Source: Allobosea sp. WAO | GTDB lineage: Bacteria; Pseudomonadota; Alphaproteobacteria; Rhizobiales; Beijerinckiaceae | Assembly: GCF_001509835.1 (NCBI RefSeq) | Contig: NZ_JXTJ01000011.1 | Coordinates: 1 to 64,000, forward strand | Reading direction: 5' to 3' | Length of the DNA: 64,000 bases | In this document: positions 37,752-45,798 of the stretch, in pieces | How the letters are laid out: the number at the start of each line of letters is the position of its first letter | Position numbering within the stretch: the stretch's first letter is position 1 | Notes under the pieces: generated by a model | The model's database searches: none | What the model saw: only the letters and a program-made list of their open reading frames with translations | What the model was told of the DNA's origin: nothing | Made by a program: the position numbers and the translations under genes

Positions 37752-39572
37752 ATGAATGACACCTCCACCGTGCCGCGGCGCTCGCGCATGCGGCAGTTCT
37801 TTCGCGTGGCATTGCGGTTCTGGACCGGCGAGAGCCGGCTGCGGGCCTGGCTTCTGACCCTCCTCGTACTGTTCTTCGTCGCCGCGCAGCTCGCGGCGGC
37901 CGTCGGCATCAATACCTGGAACCGCTTGTTTTTTGATGCGCTGGAGAAGCGGGATGTCGCCGCCGTCTGGTCGGCGATCGGTTGGCTGCCGCTGCTCGTC
38001 GCCGGCTCCGCACTCGCACTCTCCTGCCTGGTGATCAGCCGCATGACGCTGCAGGTGCGCTGGCGCGAATGGCTGACGCGCCATATCGCCGGCTGGTGGA
38101 TCGCCGATCAGCGCTATTACCGGCTGCAATTCGTCGCGCGCGAGCAGTCGGCTCCCGAATACCGCATCGCCGATGATGTCCGGCTCGCCATCGAGCCCTT
38201 GGTCGAGTTCGCGATCGGTCTGATCAGCGCCGCGGTCACGGCGGCGACCTTCGCCGCGATCCTCTGGCACGTCGCCGGCTCGGCGCGCTTCACCTTCGGC
38301 GGCTCGGAAATCGTCATTCCCAGCTACATGGCGCTTGCCGCCGTGCTCTATGCGATCATCGCGTCGCTCGCCGCCTATTTCGCCGGCCGGCCTTTGGTGC
38401 CGCGCATCGCCGCCAAGAACGAGGCGGAGGCGCAGTTCCGGGCCGAGATGACGCGCCTTCGCGAGAATGCCGAGAGCATCGCCCTGATCAAGGGCGATGC
38501 CGACGAGCGCGACTCCGTCGGCGAGAATTATGGCCGCGTCGTCGCAGCCTGGCTCAAGGTCATCCGCCAGCAGGGCGTCATCGCCATCGTGCTCAACACC
38601 AATGGCGCGCTCTTCCCGATCGTGCCGCTGCTTCTGATCGCGCCAAAATTCCTGTCCGGGGAAATCACCCTGGGGGCAGTGATGCAGGTGGTCGCCGCCT
38701 TCAGCGCGGTACAGGCGGCGCTGATCTGGTTCGTCGACAATTTCGTCCGTCTTGCCGAATGGTTCGCCTCGGTCACGCGCGTCGACGAATTGGCCGAGAC
38801 GCTGGAGGCGCTCGATATTGGCACGATCATGGAGGGCGAGACCCAGATCGCGCTGGGCGAGAGCGGCGACGGCGCCATCCATATCGAGAACCTCTCGCTC
38901 GCCCACAGCAATGGCCGCATCGTCATCGCCGATGCCTCGGTGGTGATCGAGCTCGGCGAGAAGGTGCTGATCACCGGCGAGAGCGGCACCGGCAAGAGCA
39001 CCTTGATCCGGGCGCTCGCCGGCCTCTGGCCCTGGGGCTCGGGCTCGATCGAATTGCCGCAAGGCAAGCGTCTCGCCTTCGTGCCGCAGAAGCCCTACAT
39101 GCCGATGGGTACTCTGCGAGACGTGCTGCTCTACCCCGAGGCCGAGAGCAGGGTCTCCGACGATGTCGTCGTGGCCGCGCTCCAGCGCTGCGGCCTCTCC
39201 TATCTCGCCAAGCGCCTCGACGAGGAGGAGCGCTGGGACCAGACGCTGTCCGGTGGCGAACGCCAGCGCGTCGCCTTCGCACGCCTGCTGATCCAGCAGC
39301 CCGACATCATCATCATGGACGAGGCGACCTCGGCGCTCGACGAGGACAGCCAGAACTCCCTGCTCGGCCTGCTCGAGGAGGAGCTCGCCGCGGCCACAGT
39401 GATCAGTGTCGGCCACCGGCCGGGGCTGGAGGACTTCCACGACCGCAAGATCACCCTGGAGAAGCGCCAGGCCGGCGCGCATCTGACCTCGAGACGCCTC
39501 GGCAAATCGCTCTGGCGGCTGTTCCGCGGCCGCTCTGCGGCCAACGACCCGGCCGTCGAAGAAAAAGTTTAG
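37752..39572 (+). CDS. ABC transporter with fused membrane and ATPase domains, SbmA/BacA-related (YddA/BclA type)
   Basis: A 606-residue protein with an ABC_membrane_2 domain (residues 1-370, several transmembrane segments and a conserved NRLFFDALEKRD near the first) and an ATPase domain. The ATPase has Walker A GESGTGKST near residue 415, signature LSGGERQRV and Walker B MDEATSALD. Relatives such as BclA in Bradyrhizobium import peptides and give resistance to host antimicrobial peptides; others carry very-long-chain acyl-CoA or cobalamin. An EcfG-type promoter upstream suggests stress induction. Confidence 0.9.
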   Translation: MNDTSTVPRRSRMRQFFRVALRFWTGESRLRAWLLTLLVLFFVAAQLAAAVGINTWNRLFFDALEKRDVAAVWSAIGWLPLLVAGSALALSCLVISRMTLQVRWREWLTRHIAGWWIADQRYYRLQFVAREQSAPEYRIADDVRLAIEPLVEFAIGLISAAVTAATFAAILWHVAGSARFTFGGSEIVIPSYMALAAVLYAIIASLAAYFAGRPLVPRIAAKNEAEAQFRAEMTRLRENAESIALIKGDADERDSVGENYGRVVAAWLKVIRQQGVIAIVLNTNGALFPIVPLLLIAPKFLSGEITLGAVMQVVAAFSAVQAALIWFVDNFVRLAEWFASVTRVDELAETLEALDIGTIMEGETQIALGESGDGAIHIENLSLAHSNGRIVIADASVVIELGEKVLITGESGTGKSTLIRALAGLWPWGSGSIELPQGKRLAFVPQKPYMPMGTLRDVLLYPEAESRVSDDVVVAALQRCGLSYLAKRLDEEERWDQTLSGGERQRVAFARLLIQQPDIIIMDEATSALDEDSQNSLLGLLEEELAAATVISVGHRPGLEDFHDRKITLEKRQAGAHLTSRRLGKSLWRLFRGRSAANDPAVEEKV

Positions 39573-39670
39573 CTCGCCGCGATTTCGCCCCTGCTCGGAA
39601 CAAAACCCTCCCGAACTGGTTGACAAGCCGAAGCCGCCGCGAGCGGTCCATGCGAATCGGGAGAGCGAAG

Positions 39671-39946
39671 ATGACCACCGCCAGCCTTGCCCCCCTCAAG
39701 CGCGCTGCCACCTTCTTCGGCGCCATGGCGCTGGTCGTGACCGCGCTGACCACCGGCGCCGCGCTCCAGAACGGTGTCGGCGAGAGCTCGCAGGCGGTCG
39801 CCGAGGCCAAGATCCAGCGCGGCATTCCTTCCGACATTCAGCTCGCCGCCGTGAACCCGGCCGAGACCCGCCGCGACCTCGCCCATCGCGTGGTTCCGAC
39901 CTCGCAGCAGGAAGCCCGCCTATCGGGCGGCACCGTCCTGCGCTGA
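39671..39946 (+). CDS. Hypothetical exported or membrane-anchored small protein
   Basis: A 91-residue protein with a hydrophobic stretch at residues 10-34 (FFGAMALVVTALTTGAAL) after a short basic lead, likely a signal peptide or anchor. It is preceded by GGAG eight bases before ATG 39671. The rest is hydrophilic with no known motif. A near-match to the EcfG promoter (GGAAC then GGTT, 16 bases apart) lies at 39597-39621. A rho-independent terminator follows. Confidence 0.68.
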   Translation: MTTASLAPLKRAATFFGAMALVVTALTTGAALQNGVGESSQAVAEAKIQRGIPSDIQLAAVNPAETRRDLAHRVVPTSQQEARLSGGTVLR

Positions 39947-40004
39947 GCGGGCCGAGGGAACCACAGTCCTTTTGCTGCGTAGTAGCAGCGAGCGCCGAAG
40001 CATG

Positions 40005-40027
40005 AAGCCGCCGCAAGGCGGCTTTTT
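40005..40027 (+). terminator. Rho-independent terminator
   Basis: AAGCCGCC (40005-40012), a GCAA tetraloop, and GGCGGCTT (40017-40024) followed by TTT form a textbook terminator 58 bases after the small exported protein gene. Confidence 0.85.
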
Positions 40028-40098
40028 CCGTTGTGGCGCGCGGTTGGCTTCGGGGCCGCTATTGTGGCGGCCGGGAGCGTCCTGCCCGGGGGACAGGC

Positions 40099-40983
40099 AT
40101 GTATCTTCGCATCCGCCACGCCACGACTTATCGCTATGCCTGCCCGGTATCCTTCGGGCCGCACCGGCTGATGCTGCGCCCGCGCGATTCCTTCGACCTG
40201 CGCGTCATCGATGCCGTGATCACGATCTCGCCTGCGGCGAGTCTGCGCTGGATGCACGACGCCTATGGCAATCCGGTCGCCATGGCGAGCTTCACCGGCG
40301 AGGCCGAGACACTCGACATCGTCAGCGAGCTCGTCGTGCAGCGCTTCGGGCCGGCACTGCCGACCGCCGCGCTCGGGCCAGATCTCGAGAGCGGGGCGAT
40401 CAGCTACAGCCCGGCCGAACGTGCGGTACTGCAACCCTATCTCGATCTCGCCGCCGCCGATCCGGACGGGGCGCTCGACGCCTGGCTCGAGACCTTCCGG
40501 GCCGGGATCGGGGAGGGGCACCTGCTGCGCGAGCTGGCGCACGCGCTCAACAGCAGCCTGAGCTATGCCGTGCGTTTCGACGAGGGCACGCAGCACCCGC
40601 TCGATACGCTGGCGGCGCAGTCCGGCTCATGTCGCGACTATGCCTGGCTTTTCATCGAGCTTGCCCGCCGGCTCGGCTTCGCCGCGCGCTTCGTCACCGG
40701 CTACATCCATGAGCGCTCGCCGGTCGACGAGACTTTGACCTCGCTGGTCGGGCTGACCCATGCCTGGGCCGATGTCTTCATTCCCGGCGATGGCTGGATC
40801 GAGTTCGACCCGACCAATGATCTCGTCGCCGACCGGCAGTTGTTGCGCGTAGCCGTCGCGCGGGTGCCGGAGGATGCCTCGCCGGTGGCCGGAAGCTATG
40901 TCGGTCCCGCCGGTTCGTTCCTCGGCCTCGCGGTCGGGGTCACAATCACGCCTGCCAGCGCGCCGGAGCCGGCCGCGGTCTGA
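40099..40983 (+). CDS. Transglutaminase-like cysteine peptidase family protein
   Basis: A 294-residue protein with an N-terminal transglut_N beta domain (MYLRIRHATTYRY) and a transglutaminase core. The triad is visible as Cys in SGSCRDYAW, His in THAWADVF and Asp in FDPTNDL. There is no signal peptide. The frame opens at 40033, but ATG 40099 fits the family start and follows GGGGGACAGG. Such proteins may be proteases or cross-linkers; the substrate is unknown. It converges on the kinase gene. Confidence 0.9.
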   Translation: MYLRIRHATTYRYACPVSFGPHRLMLRPRDSFDLRVIDAVITISPAASLRWMHDAYGNPVAMASFTGEAETLDIVSELVVQRFGPALPTAALGPDLESGAISYSPAERAVLQPYLDLAAADPDGALDAWLETFRAGIGEGHLLRELAHALNSSLSYAVRFDEGTQHPLDTLAAQSGSCRDYAWLFIELARRLGFAARFVTGYIHERSPVDETLTSLVGLTHAWADVFIPGDGWIEFDPTNDLVADRQLLRVAVARVPEDASPVAGSYVGPAGSFLGLAVGVTITPASAPEPAAV

Positions 40984-41004
40984 CCGCGGCGCCGCGCCTT
41001 CTCG

Positions 41005-42654
41005 TCAGCTGCTGTGGCGAATGCGCCAGACACCAAGGCTCGTGCCCTTGGCCGGGCTGACCTCGGTCGCCTCGACCTGGGTCAGCAGCCCCGCGAAGAG
41101 CCGGGGTGGCGGGATTTGCGGCGTCTCCCGGTCGGCGCTGATCGCGACCTCGATCGTATGCTCGTCGAAATCGATGACCGCTATGGTGATGCCGATCCCC
41201 GGCACGGCGCGAAGTGTGCGCGAGACCACGTCGACGATCAGGAAGCCGAGCGGAATGATGCGGTCGATCGGCAGCGCGGCGAGGGTGTCGACCTTGCCGG
41301 TGACCCATTGCGAGCGGCTGCGCACCAGGCTGGTGATCATCGCCACGACATCGTCGAGGAACAGGTCGATGCGCACCGGCTGCATCTCGCCATCGGCGAG
41401 GGTGAAGCGGTAGGCGGCGGAGAGCACATGCACGCGGCACTCCGCGTCGGAGAGGGCGATCCGCGCTTCTCCCTGATGATCGCGCTTGGTCAGGCCGATA
41501 TAGCTCTGCACCACCTGCAGACTGTTCTTGACGCGGTGGTGCAGCTCGCGGACGAGGAAACGGTTGTCGTCGAGCGCCGCCTGGAGCTTGCCCTGGCGTA
41601 CCTCCTGCTCGTCGACCATGGTGTTGAAGGCCTCTGCGACGCTGCGAATGTCGCCGGGCATGTCATTCGAGACAACGGCCCGGGCGCCGGAATTCGAACG
41701 GCGCGCGCGTGCCGCCGACTCGATGCCGCGCAGCCAGCGCACGCAATGCTGGTCGACGGCCTTGAGATAGACCACGCAGAGCAGCCCGAGCGTCAGCAAG
41801 GGGGCGAGCAGCAGCGCATAGAACTGCGTGGTCGCGGCCTGCTCCGCGCGCTGGTCGAAGCTGGCGATGACATAGAGGTCGGGCGCTGCGATCAGGCGGG
41901 CGGCATAGGAACGCGATTCGCCGGAGCGGCTCGTGCCTCGCCAGCGCTGGATCTGCTCGGGAACGAACTCGTCGCGCGGCAGCCAGCTGTCGTCGCCCCG
42001 GTTACCGCCGCGCTGGATCACCACGCCGCTGCCGCGGCTGACCATGCCGGCGATCAGGCCGGGATCGGCGGTGCCGAGGTCGAAGACGCTGTTGAGGAGA
42101 TCGGGGCTGGCCAGCAGCAGGGCCGTCTCGTCCGGCTTGCCCGGTGAGGGGCGCGTGTGGATGGCGAGGAAGCGCTTGCCACGAATTTCGACCTCATCGT
42201 AGCGCGCTTCGGCGAGTTCGACGCCGCCCCAGATCGGCACCGCCGGCCGCGTCAGCATCTGCGCGGCGATCCCTGCGAGTTCGGCTTGGCCGATCTCCGG
42301 ATCGAGCGAGACCGAGCAGGGTGCGCGCCCGGGCGCGGTGAAGTGCAGAGCGAGATAGCCGGTGGTGCTGCGCAGCACGCCGTCGAGCGGCGGGCATTCC
42401 TGGGTCTGGTCGGGCGAGAGCGCCGTCAGGGTCGCATGTGTCGCCAACAGCGCACGCAAGGCGCCGCGATACCAGATGCGCGCGCGCACGGCGTAGTCGT
42501 CCGCCGCGCGCGCCTGCGAGGTCTGGATCGCATCCAGCACGGTGCGATAGGTCGAAACCGCTGCCGCCGCCGTCAGTGCGGCGATCGGCAGGGCAATCGC
42601 GACCATCAGCGCCAGCAGGCGGCCCCGGACCGTCCTGAACAGCGAGAGAGCCAT
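41005..42654 (-). CDS. HisKA_2-type sensor kinase with degenerate ATPase domain (PhyP/PhyK-like)
   Basis: A 549-residue membrane sensor in the general stress locus. It has transmembrane segments at about 13-33 and 278-298 with a periplasmic domain between. A HAMP-like region follows, and the phosphoacceptor His373 is in ELHHRVKNSLQ. The ATP-binding domain is unusual: the N-box position (GFLIVDVVSRTLRA, 470-483) lacks the Asn of NELVTNA, and no G-box (DNGxG) is present. This suggests loss of kinase activity, as in PhyP proteins that act on PhyR as phosphatases or negative regulators. It starts 1 base after the ecfG stop. Confidence 0.83.
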   Translation of the reverse strand: MALSLFRTVRGRLLALMVAIALPIAALTAAAAVSTYRTVLDAIQTSQARAADDYAVRARIWYRGALRALLATHATLTALSPDQTQECPPLDGVLRSTTGYLALHFTAPGRAPCSVSLDPEIGQAELAGIAAQMLTRPAVPIWGGVELAEARYDEVEIRGKRFLAIHTRPSPGKPDETALLLASPDLLNSVFDLGTADPGLIAGMVSRGSGVVIQRGGNRGDDSWLPRDEFVPEQIQRWRGTSRSGESRSYAARLIAAPDLYVIASFDQRAEQAATTQFYALLLAPLLTLGLLCVVYLKAVDQHCVRWLRGIESAARARRSNSGARAVVSNDMPGDIRSVAEAFNTMVDEQEVRQGKLQAALDDNRFLVRELHHRVKNSLQVVQSYIGLTKRDHQGEARIALSDAECRVHVLSAAYRFTLADGEMQPVRIDLFLDDVVAMITSLVRSRSQWVTGKVDTLAALPIDRIIPLGFLIVDVVSRTLRAVPGIGITIAVIDFDEHTIEVAISADRETPQIPPPRLFAGLLTQVEATEVSPAKGTSLGVWRIRHSS

Positions 42655-42655
42655 C

Positions 42656-43216
42656 TCACCCGCTGACGATTTCCGGCCCCGCTCGCTGCACTGCCGCAGT
42701 GATCCGGTGATCCGGGCCGAGATCGTCGACGCCGCCGATCGAGAGAAGCTCCGCGAGCTTGGAGCGCGCCCGGTTGACCCGGCTCTTGATCGTGCCGATG
42801 GCGACACCGCAGATCTCCGCGGTCTCCTCATAGGACAGCCCGGTGGCTCCGACCATGATCAGGACCTCGCGCTGCTCCTCAGGGAGCTTGGCAAGCGCCT
42901 TGCGGAAGTCGGCGAGATCGAGATGGCTTTCCTGATTGCCATGCGTCGCGAGCCGGTCGGCATAGGTGCCGTCGCTGTCCTGCACCTCGCGGCCGCGCTT
43001 GCGGTAGAGCGAATAATAGGTGTTGCGCAGGATGGTGAAGAGCCAGGCGCGCAGGCTGGTGCCCGGCTGGAACTTCTCGGCATTGCCCCAGGCCTTGAGC
43101 AGGGTGTCCTGTACCAGATCGTCGGCGAGCTGCATCGAACCTGAGAGCGACGCGGCGAAGGCGCGCAGATTGGGGATTTCGGCGATCAGGCCGTCCTTGA
43201 AATCATCGGCGCTCAT
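42656..43216 (-). CDS. ecfG: General stress ECF sigma factor EcfG
   Basis: A 186-residue EcfG-type sigma factor. Sigma region 2 (DLVQDTLLKAWGNAEKFQPGT) and region 4 (LSYEETAEICGVAIGTIKSRVNRAR) are both present. It directs RNA polymerase to GGAAC-N16/17-CGTT promoters. NepR holds it inactive until PhyR, once phosphorylated, sequesters NepR. It overlaps nepR by 14 bases and is followed by the PhyP/PhyK-like kinase. Confidence 0.95.
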   Translation of the reverse strand: MSADDFKDGLIAEIPNLRAFAASLSGSMQLADDLVQDTLLKAWGNAEKFQPGTSLRAWLFTILRNTYYSLYRKRGREVQDSDGTYADRLATHGNQESHLDLADFRKALAKLPEEQREVLIMVGATGLSYEETAEICGVAIGTIKSRVNRARSKLAELLSIGGVDDLGPDHRITAAVQRAGPEIVSG

Positions 43217-43427
43217 CGGACTCGCCCTCGGTAGGCAGGCGGCGTTCCGTTGCTTCGAGCTGGGCCAGCAGCACCAGGAATTTGTCGGGGATCGGCGCGT
43301 TGATCAGGTCGTCGTAATGGGCCTTCAGCGAGCGGCCGATCGATTCCTGAACCTTGGGATCGAGCAGGGCCTCGAATTCGGCGTCGACCTCGTCTCTCTC
43401 CGGCAAATCGGAGTTCATGTTGTGCAT
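43203..43427 (-). CDS. nepR: Anti-sigma factor NepR
   Basis: A 74-residue NepR. The core DPKVQESIGRSLKAHYDDLI and the following PIPDKFLVLLAQLE match the family, which forms two helices that clamp EcfG. ATG 43427 is preferred, with AAGGA just before it; ATG 43418 is possible. Its frame opens further upstream but without a site. It is the first gene of the nepR-ecfG-kinase operon. Confidence 0.94.
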   Translation of the reverse strand: MHNMNSDLPERDEVDAEFEALLDPKVQESIGRSLKAHYDDLINAPIPDKFLVLLAQLEATERRLPTEGESDERR

Positions 43428-43533
43428 CGCTTCCTTACTCCTATGGCGCGCCGCCGGCCGCGCCCACACGCTCCGCCCGTGACGCCTCGGTCCACGCGCG
43501 GCAGCCCCCGATAAGACACTTATCCGGCCCAAT

Positions 43534-43558
43534 AACGATCCGGAATTGAAAAGGTTCC
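43534..43558 (-). promoter_or_regulatory. EcfG-type promoter of the nepR-ecfG operon
   Basis: Read on the minus strand, GGAAC (43558-43554), 16 bases, then CGTT (43537-43534) match the EcfG consensus exactly, 107 bases before nepR. This gives positive autoregulation of the operon. Confidence 0.85.
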
Positions 43559-43638
43559 AAATCTCACGAAAAATAATTTGCTTGTCAGAACAGTGACTTG
43601 GGTGCTCTGTTCCGGCAACTTTTTATGGGGGTCGAACC

Positions 43639-44433
43639 ATGTCCATCGCCAAGGAAATCGCACCGCACCTGCCTTATCTGCGCCGCTTCGCCCGAGCCCT
43701 CAGTGGGACGCAGGCGAGCGGTGACGCCTATGTCGTGGCGACGCTCGAAGCGCTCGTCGAAGATCCCGGCTCTTTCCCGCGCGATGTCGCGCCCAAGCTC
43801 GGGCTCTACCGGATCTTCCTGCAGCTCTGGTCCTCCGTCGGTCTCAACGACAAGGCGATGCCGCAGGACGCGGAGCGTTCCGCCGTCGAGCGCAACCTCG
43901 ATGCGCTGACGCCGCGCCCGCGCCAGGCTTTCCTGCTGCGGACCGTGGAAGGCTTCCCGATCGAGGAGGTGGGTGAAATCATGATGATTTCGACGGCAGA
44001 GGCGGCCGGCCTCGTCCAGTCCGCCGGCCAGGAGATCGCCGAGCAGGTCGCGACCGATGTCCTGATCATCGAGGACGAGCCGATCATCGCCCTCGACATC
44101 GAGACCATGGTCGAGGAGCTGGGCCATCGCGTCACCGGCGTCGCCCGGACCCATCGCGAGGCGATCGCGCTCGTCGGCAAGAAGCGACCGGGCCTCGTCC
44201 TCGCCGACATCCAGCTCGCCGATGGCAGCTCCGGGCTCGACGCGGTCAACGAGATCCTCGGCTCGATCGACGTGCCGGTGATCTTCATCACCGCCTATCC
44301 GGAGCGCCTCCTTACCGGCGACCGGCCGGAACCCGCTTTCCTGATCACCAAGCCGTTCCAGCCCGAGGCGGTGAAGGCGGCGATCAGCCAGGCGCTGTTC
44401 TTCGACCGCCGCGCGGGCCGCAAGGCGGCTTGA
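43639..44433 (+). CDS. phyR: Anti-anti-sigma response regulator PhyR
   Basis: A 264-residue PhyR. Residues 1-130 form a sigma-like domain that mimics EcfG and binds NepR. Residues 138-258 form a receiver domain with acidic pocket Glu145-Asp146, phosphoacceptor Asp190 (LVLADIQLADGSSG), Thr in FITAYPE and Lys in LITKPF. It is divergent from nepR-ecfG, the usual layout. Upstream, GGGGG four bases ahead of the start region may help translation. Confidence 0.96.
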   Translation: MSIAKEIAPHLPYLRRFARALSGTQASGDAYVVATLEALVEDPGSFPRDVAPKLGLYRIFLQLWSSVGLNDKAMPQDAERSAVERNLDALTPRPRQAFLLRTVEGFPIEEVGEIMMISTAEAAGLVQSAGQEIAEQVATDVLIIEDEPIIALDIETMVEELGHRVTGVARTHREAIALVGKKRPGLVLADIQLADGSSGLDAVNEILGSIDVPVIFITAYPERLLTGDRPEPAFLITKPFQPEAVKAAISQALFFDRRAGRKAA

Positions 44434-44454
44434 GGGCGCCTGACGCCGGAGCCG

Positions 44455-44480
44455 GGAACAAGCCGGCTCCGCTTCGCGTT
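44455..44480 (+). promoter_or_regulatory. EcfG-type promoter
   Basis: GGAAC (44455-44459), 17 bases, CGTT (44477-44480). It lies 33 bases before a small membrane peptide gene and is downstream of phyR. Confidence 0.8.
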
Positions 44481-44513
44481 ATCCAGGTCCGGACGACGCG
44501 AAGGAGAACCGGC

Positions 44514-44591
44514 ATGGTCATGGCCCTGCTCGCCGCGCTGATCGCGGTGGTTTCGCTGGCATCGCTGTTCTACGCGGTGCTTGGCGCGTGA
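44514..44591 (+). CDS. Tiny single-span membrane peptide (25 residues)
   Basis: ATG 44514 follows AAGGAG (44501-44506), and the frame codes a 25-residue peptide MVMALLAALIAVVSLASLFY then AVLGA. It is almost wholly hydrophobic, so it should span the inner membrane once. It is downstream of an exact EcfG promoter and its stop overlaps the next start as GTGA. Similar tiny proteins are common in stress regulons and are easily missed in annotation. Confidence 0.65.
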   Translation: MVMALLAALIAVVSLASLFYAVLGA

Positions 44592-45430
44592 GGGCCCAGC
44601 TCGTGCGGCGGACGGGCGTCGCCCTGACGCTGATCGCCGCCACGTCTCTGCTTTTCCCCGAGATCACCATTGCCATCGCCCGCGAGGGCGCGCAGGCGCG
44701 CCCAGCCCCGGCTACCTTGCCGCCGCCACGCCCGGCGAAGCTCCCGTCCCCGCCGGTCGCCCCCGCCGCGCCTAATCCCGTACCGCAAGCTTCCGTCGCG
44801 CCGCGATCTTCACCAGCGCCAGCCGTCCCCGCGACGGCACCGGCCAAAGCCGGCTCCTGCCTCAGCGCCCTTGCTGCCATTTCCGGCAATAAGCTGCGCG
44901 CCGCACCACCCTCTGCCTCGCTCACCGCGGAAGGGTGCCGGGTGGTCGAACCCGTGATCGTCGAGGCGCTCGCCGTGCGCCGGCCAGATGGGGCGGGATC
45001 GATCAAGCTCGTGCCACCCCCGACGCTGAGCTGCGACATGGCGCGCGCCCTGTCCGCCTGGTTCGATTCGGCGTTGGTGCCGCTGGCGCGCGGGGCATTG
45101 GACAAGGAGCTTGCCAGTCTGCGTGTCGGCGGGGGGCATGAATGTCGGCGGCGCAACCGTCAGGCGCAGACACCGATGAGCGAGCACGCCACCGGCCGGG
45201 CCCTCGACATCTTCGCTTTCCAACTCGGGGAGGAACGTCAGGGCAGGTTGGAAATTTCGGTCGAAAAGCCGCAGGGCCTGGTCCAGACCCGCTTTCTCGA
45301 CGCGGTCAGGCAATCCGCCTGCGGCGCCTTCATGACAGCGCTGGGTCCGGGCTCTGACGCCGCGCATGCCAATCACTTGCATGTCGACATCCAGCAGCGC
45401 CGGACGAATTCATCCCGCTTCTGCCAGTAG
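44588..45430 (+). CDS. Extensin-like C-terminal domain protein
   Basis: A 280-residue exported protein. A signal sequence covers residues 1-30, a Pro/Ala-rich linker residues 36-90, and an extensin-like C-terminal domain from about 95 to 278. The domain contains CDMARALSAWF, a likely metal-site GHECRRRNRQ, SEHATGRALDIFAF and NHLHVDI. The HATGRALD and NHLHVD pattern resembles zinc peptidases of the D-Ala-D-Ala peptidase fold, so it may act on peptidoglycan. It starts at GTG 44588, overlapping the peptide stop, and shares the EcfG promoter. Confidence 0.85.
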   Translation: MRAQLVRRTGVALTLIAATSLLFPEITIAIAREGAQARPAPATLPPPRPAKLPSPPVAPAAPNPVPQASVAPRSSPAPAVPATAPAKAGSCLSALAAISGNKLRAAPPSASLTAEGCRVVEPVIVEALAVRRPDGAGSIKLVPPPTLSCDMARALSAWFDSALVPLARGALDKELASLRVGGGHECRRRNRQAQTPMSEHATGRALDIFAFQLGEERQGRLEISVEKPQGLVQTRFLDAVRQSACGAFMTALGPGSDAAHANHLHVDIQQRRTNSSRFCQ

Positions 45431-45438
45431 AGCGCCGG

Positions 45439-45678
45439 CTATGACGCGATCGTGAAGATGCCCGGTGGCAGACCCGCAGGCTCGACCTGTACGACCATCG
45501 GCGGCACCGGTCGCCCGCTGCTCAGCGCTTCGCGACGCCGACCGAGTTCCTCGAGCGCGCTGTCGAGGTCGCATCCGGCGCTCAGAAGTTGTTCGAGCTC
45601 CCAGAATGGCGGAAGATCGCGCGGCAGGTGCGGTATCGGAAAGATCGGTGCCCTGTCGGTCTTGTTATGGTTTGGCAT
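45439..45678 (-). CDS. Hypothetical small protein in the stress regulon
   Basis: A 79-residue hydrophilic protein with a proline-rich start (PIFPIPHLPRDLPPFWELE) and a helical middle. I do not recognise the family. ATG 45678 follows GGAAG by about six bases. An exact EcfG promoter lies just upstream on the same strand (45730-45706), and it is divergent from the DUF992 gene. Confidence 0.65.
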   Translation of the reverse strand: MPNHNKTDRAPIFPIPHLPRDLPPFWELEQLLSAGCDLDSALEELGRRREALSSGRPVPPMVVQVEPAGLPPGIFTIAS

Positions 45679-45705
45679 TTGCGCTTCCACTGCTTAGTTC
45701 CCATC

Positions 45706-45730
45706 AACGCAAGCACCGGATTGAGGTTCC
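45706..45730 (-). promoter_or_regulatory. EcfG-type promoter (minus strand)
   Basis: On the minus strand GGAAC (45730-45726), 16 bases, CGTT (45709-45706). It lies 27 bases before the 79-residue gene and is only 10 bases from a second exact EcfG promoter on the other strand. Confidence 0.8.
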
Positions 45731-45740
45731 GGATTAATCG

Positions 45741-45765
45741 GGAACTGTGGAGCGATTGGGGCGTT
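45741..45765 (+). promoter_or_regulatory. EcfG-type promoter (plus strand)
   Basis: GGAAC (45741-45745), 16 bases, CGTT (45762-45765), 33 bases before the DUF992 gene start. It forms a back-to-back pair with the promoter at 45706-45730. Confidence 0.8.
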
Positions 45766-45798
45766 CTGGCGAAGTTTCGAGGCATGGAGAGAGCGCGA

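Noticed and set aside
39597..39621. EcfG-like promoter before the 91-residue exported protein
   Set aside because: GGAAC is exact but the -10 reads GGTT, not CGTT; kept only as a note in that gene entry.
37176..39626. Long minus-strand open frame of over 800 codons opposite the ABC transporter
   Set aside because: The plus-strand protein has clear ABC domains; the opposite frame has no recognisable domain and an amino-acid make-up typical of shadow frames.
43587..43613. EcfG-like promoter for phyR (AGAAC-N16-TGTT, and on the other strand GGAAC-N16-TGTT)
   Set aside because: One or two mismatches to GGAAC/CGTT and a nearly palindromic word; too weak to list as a promoter, although it may be a second nepR promoter.
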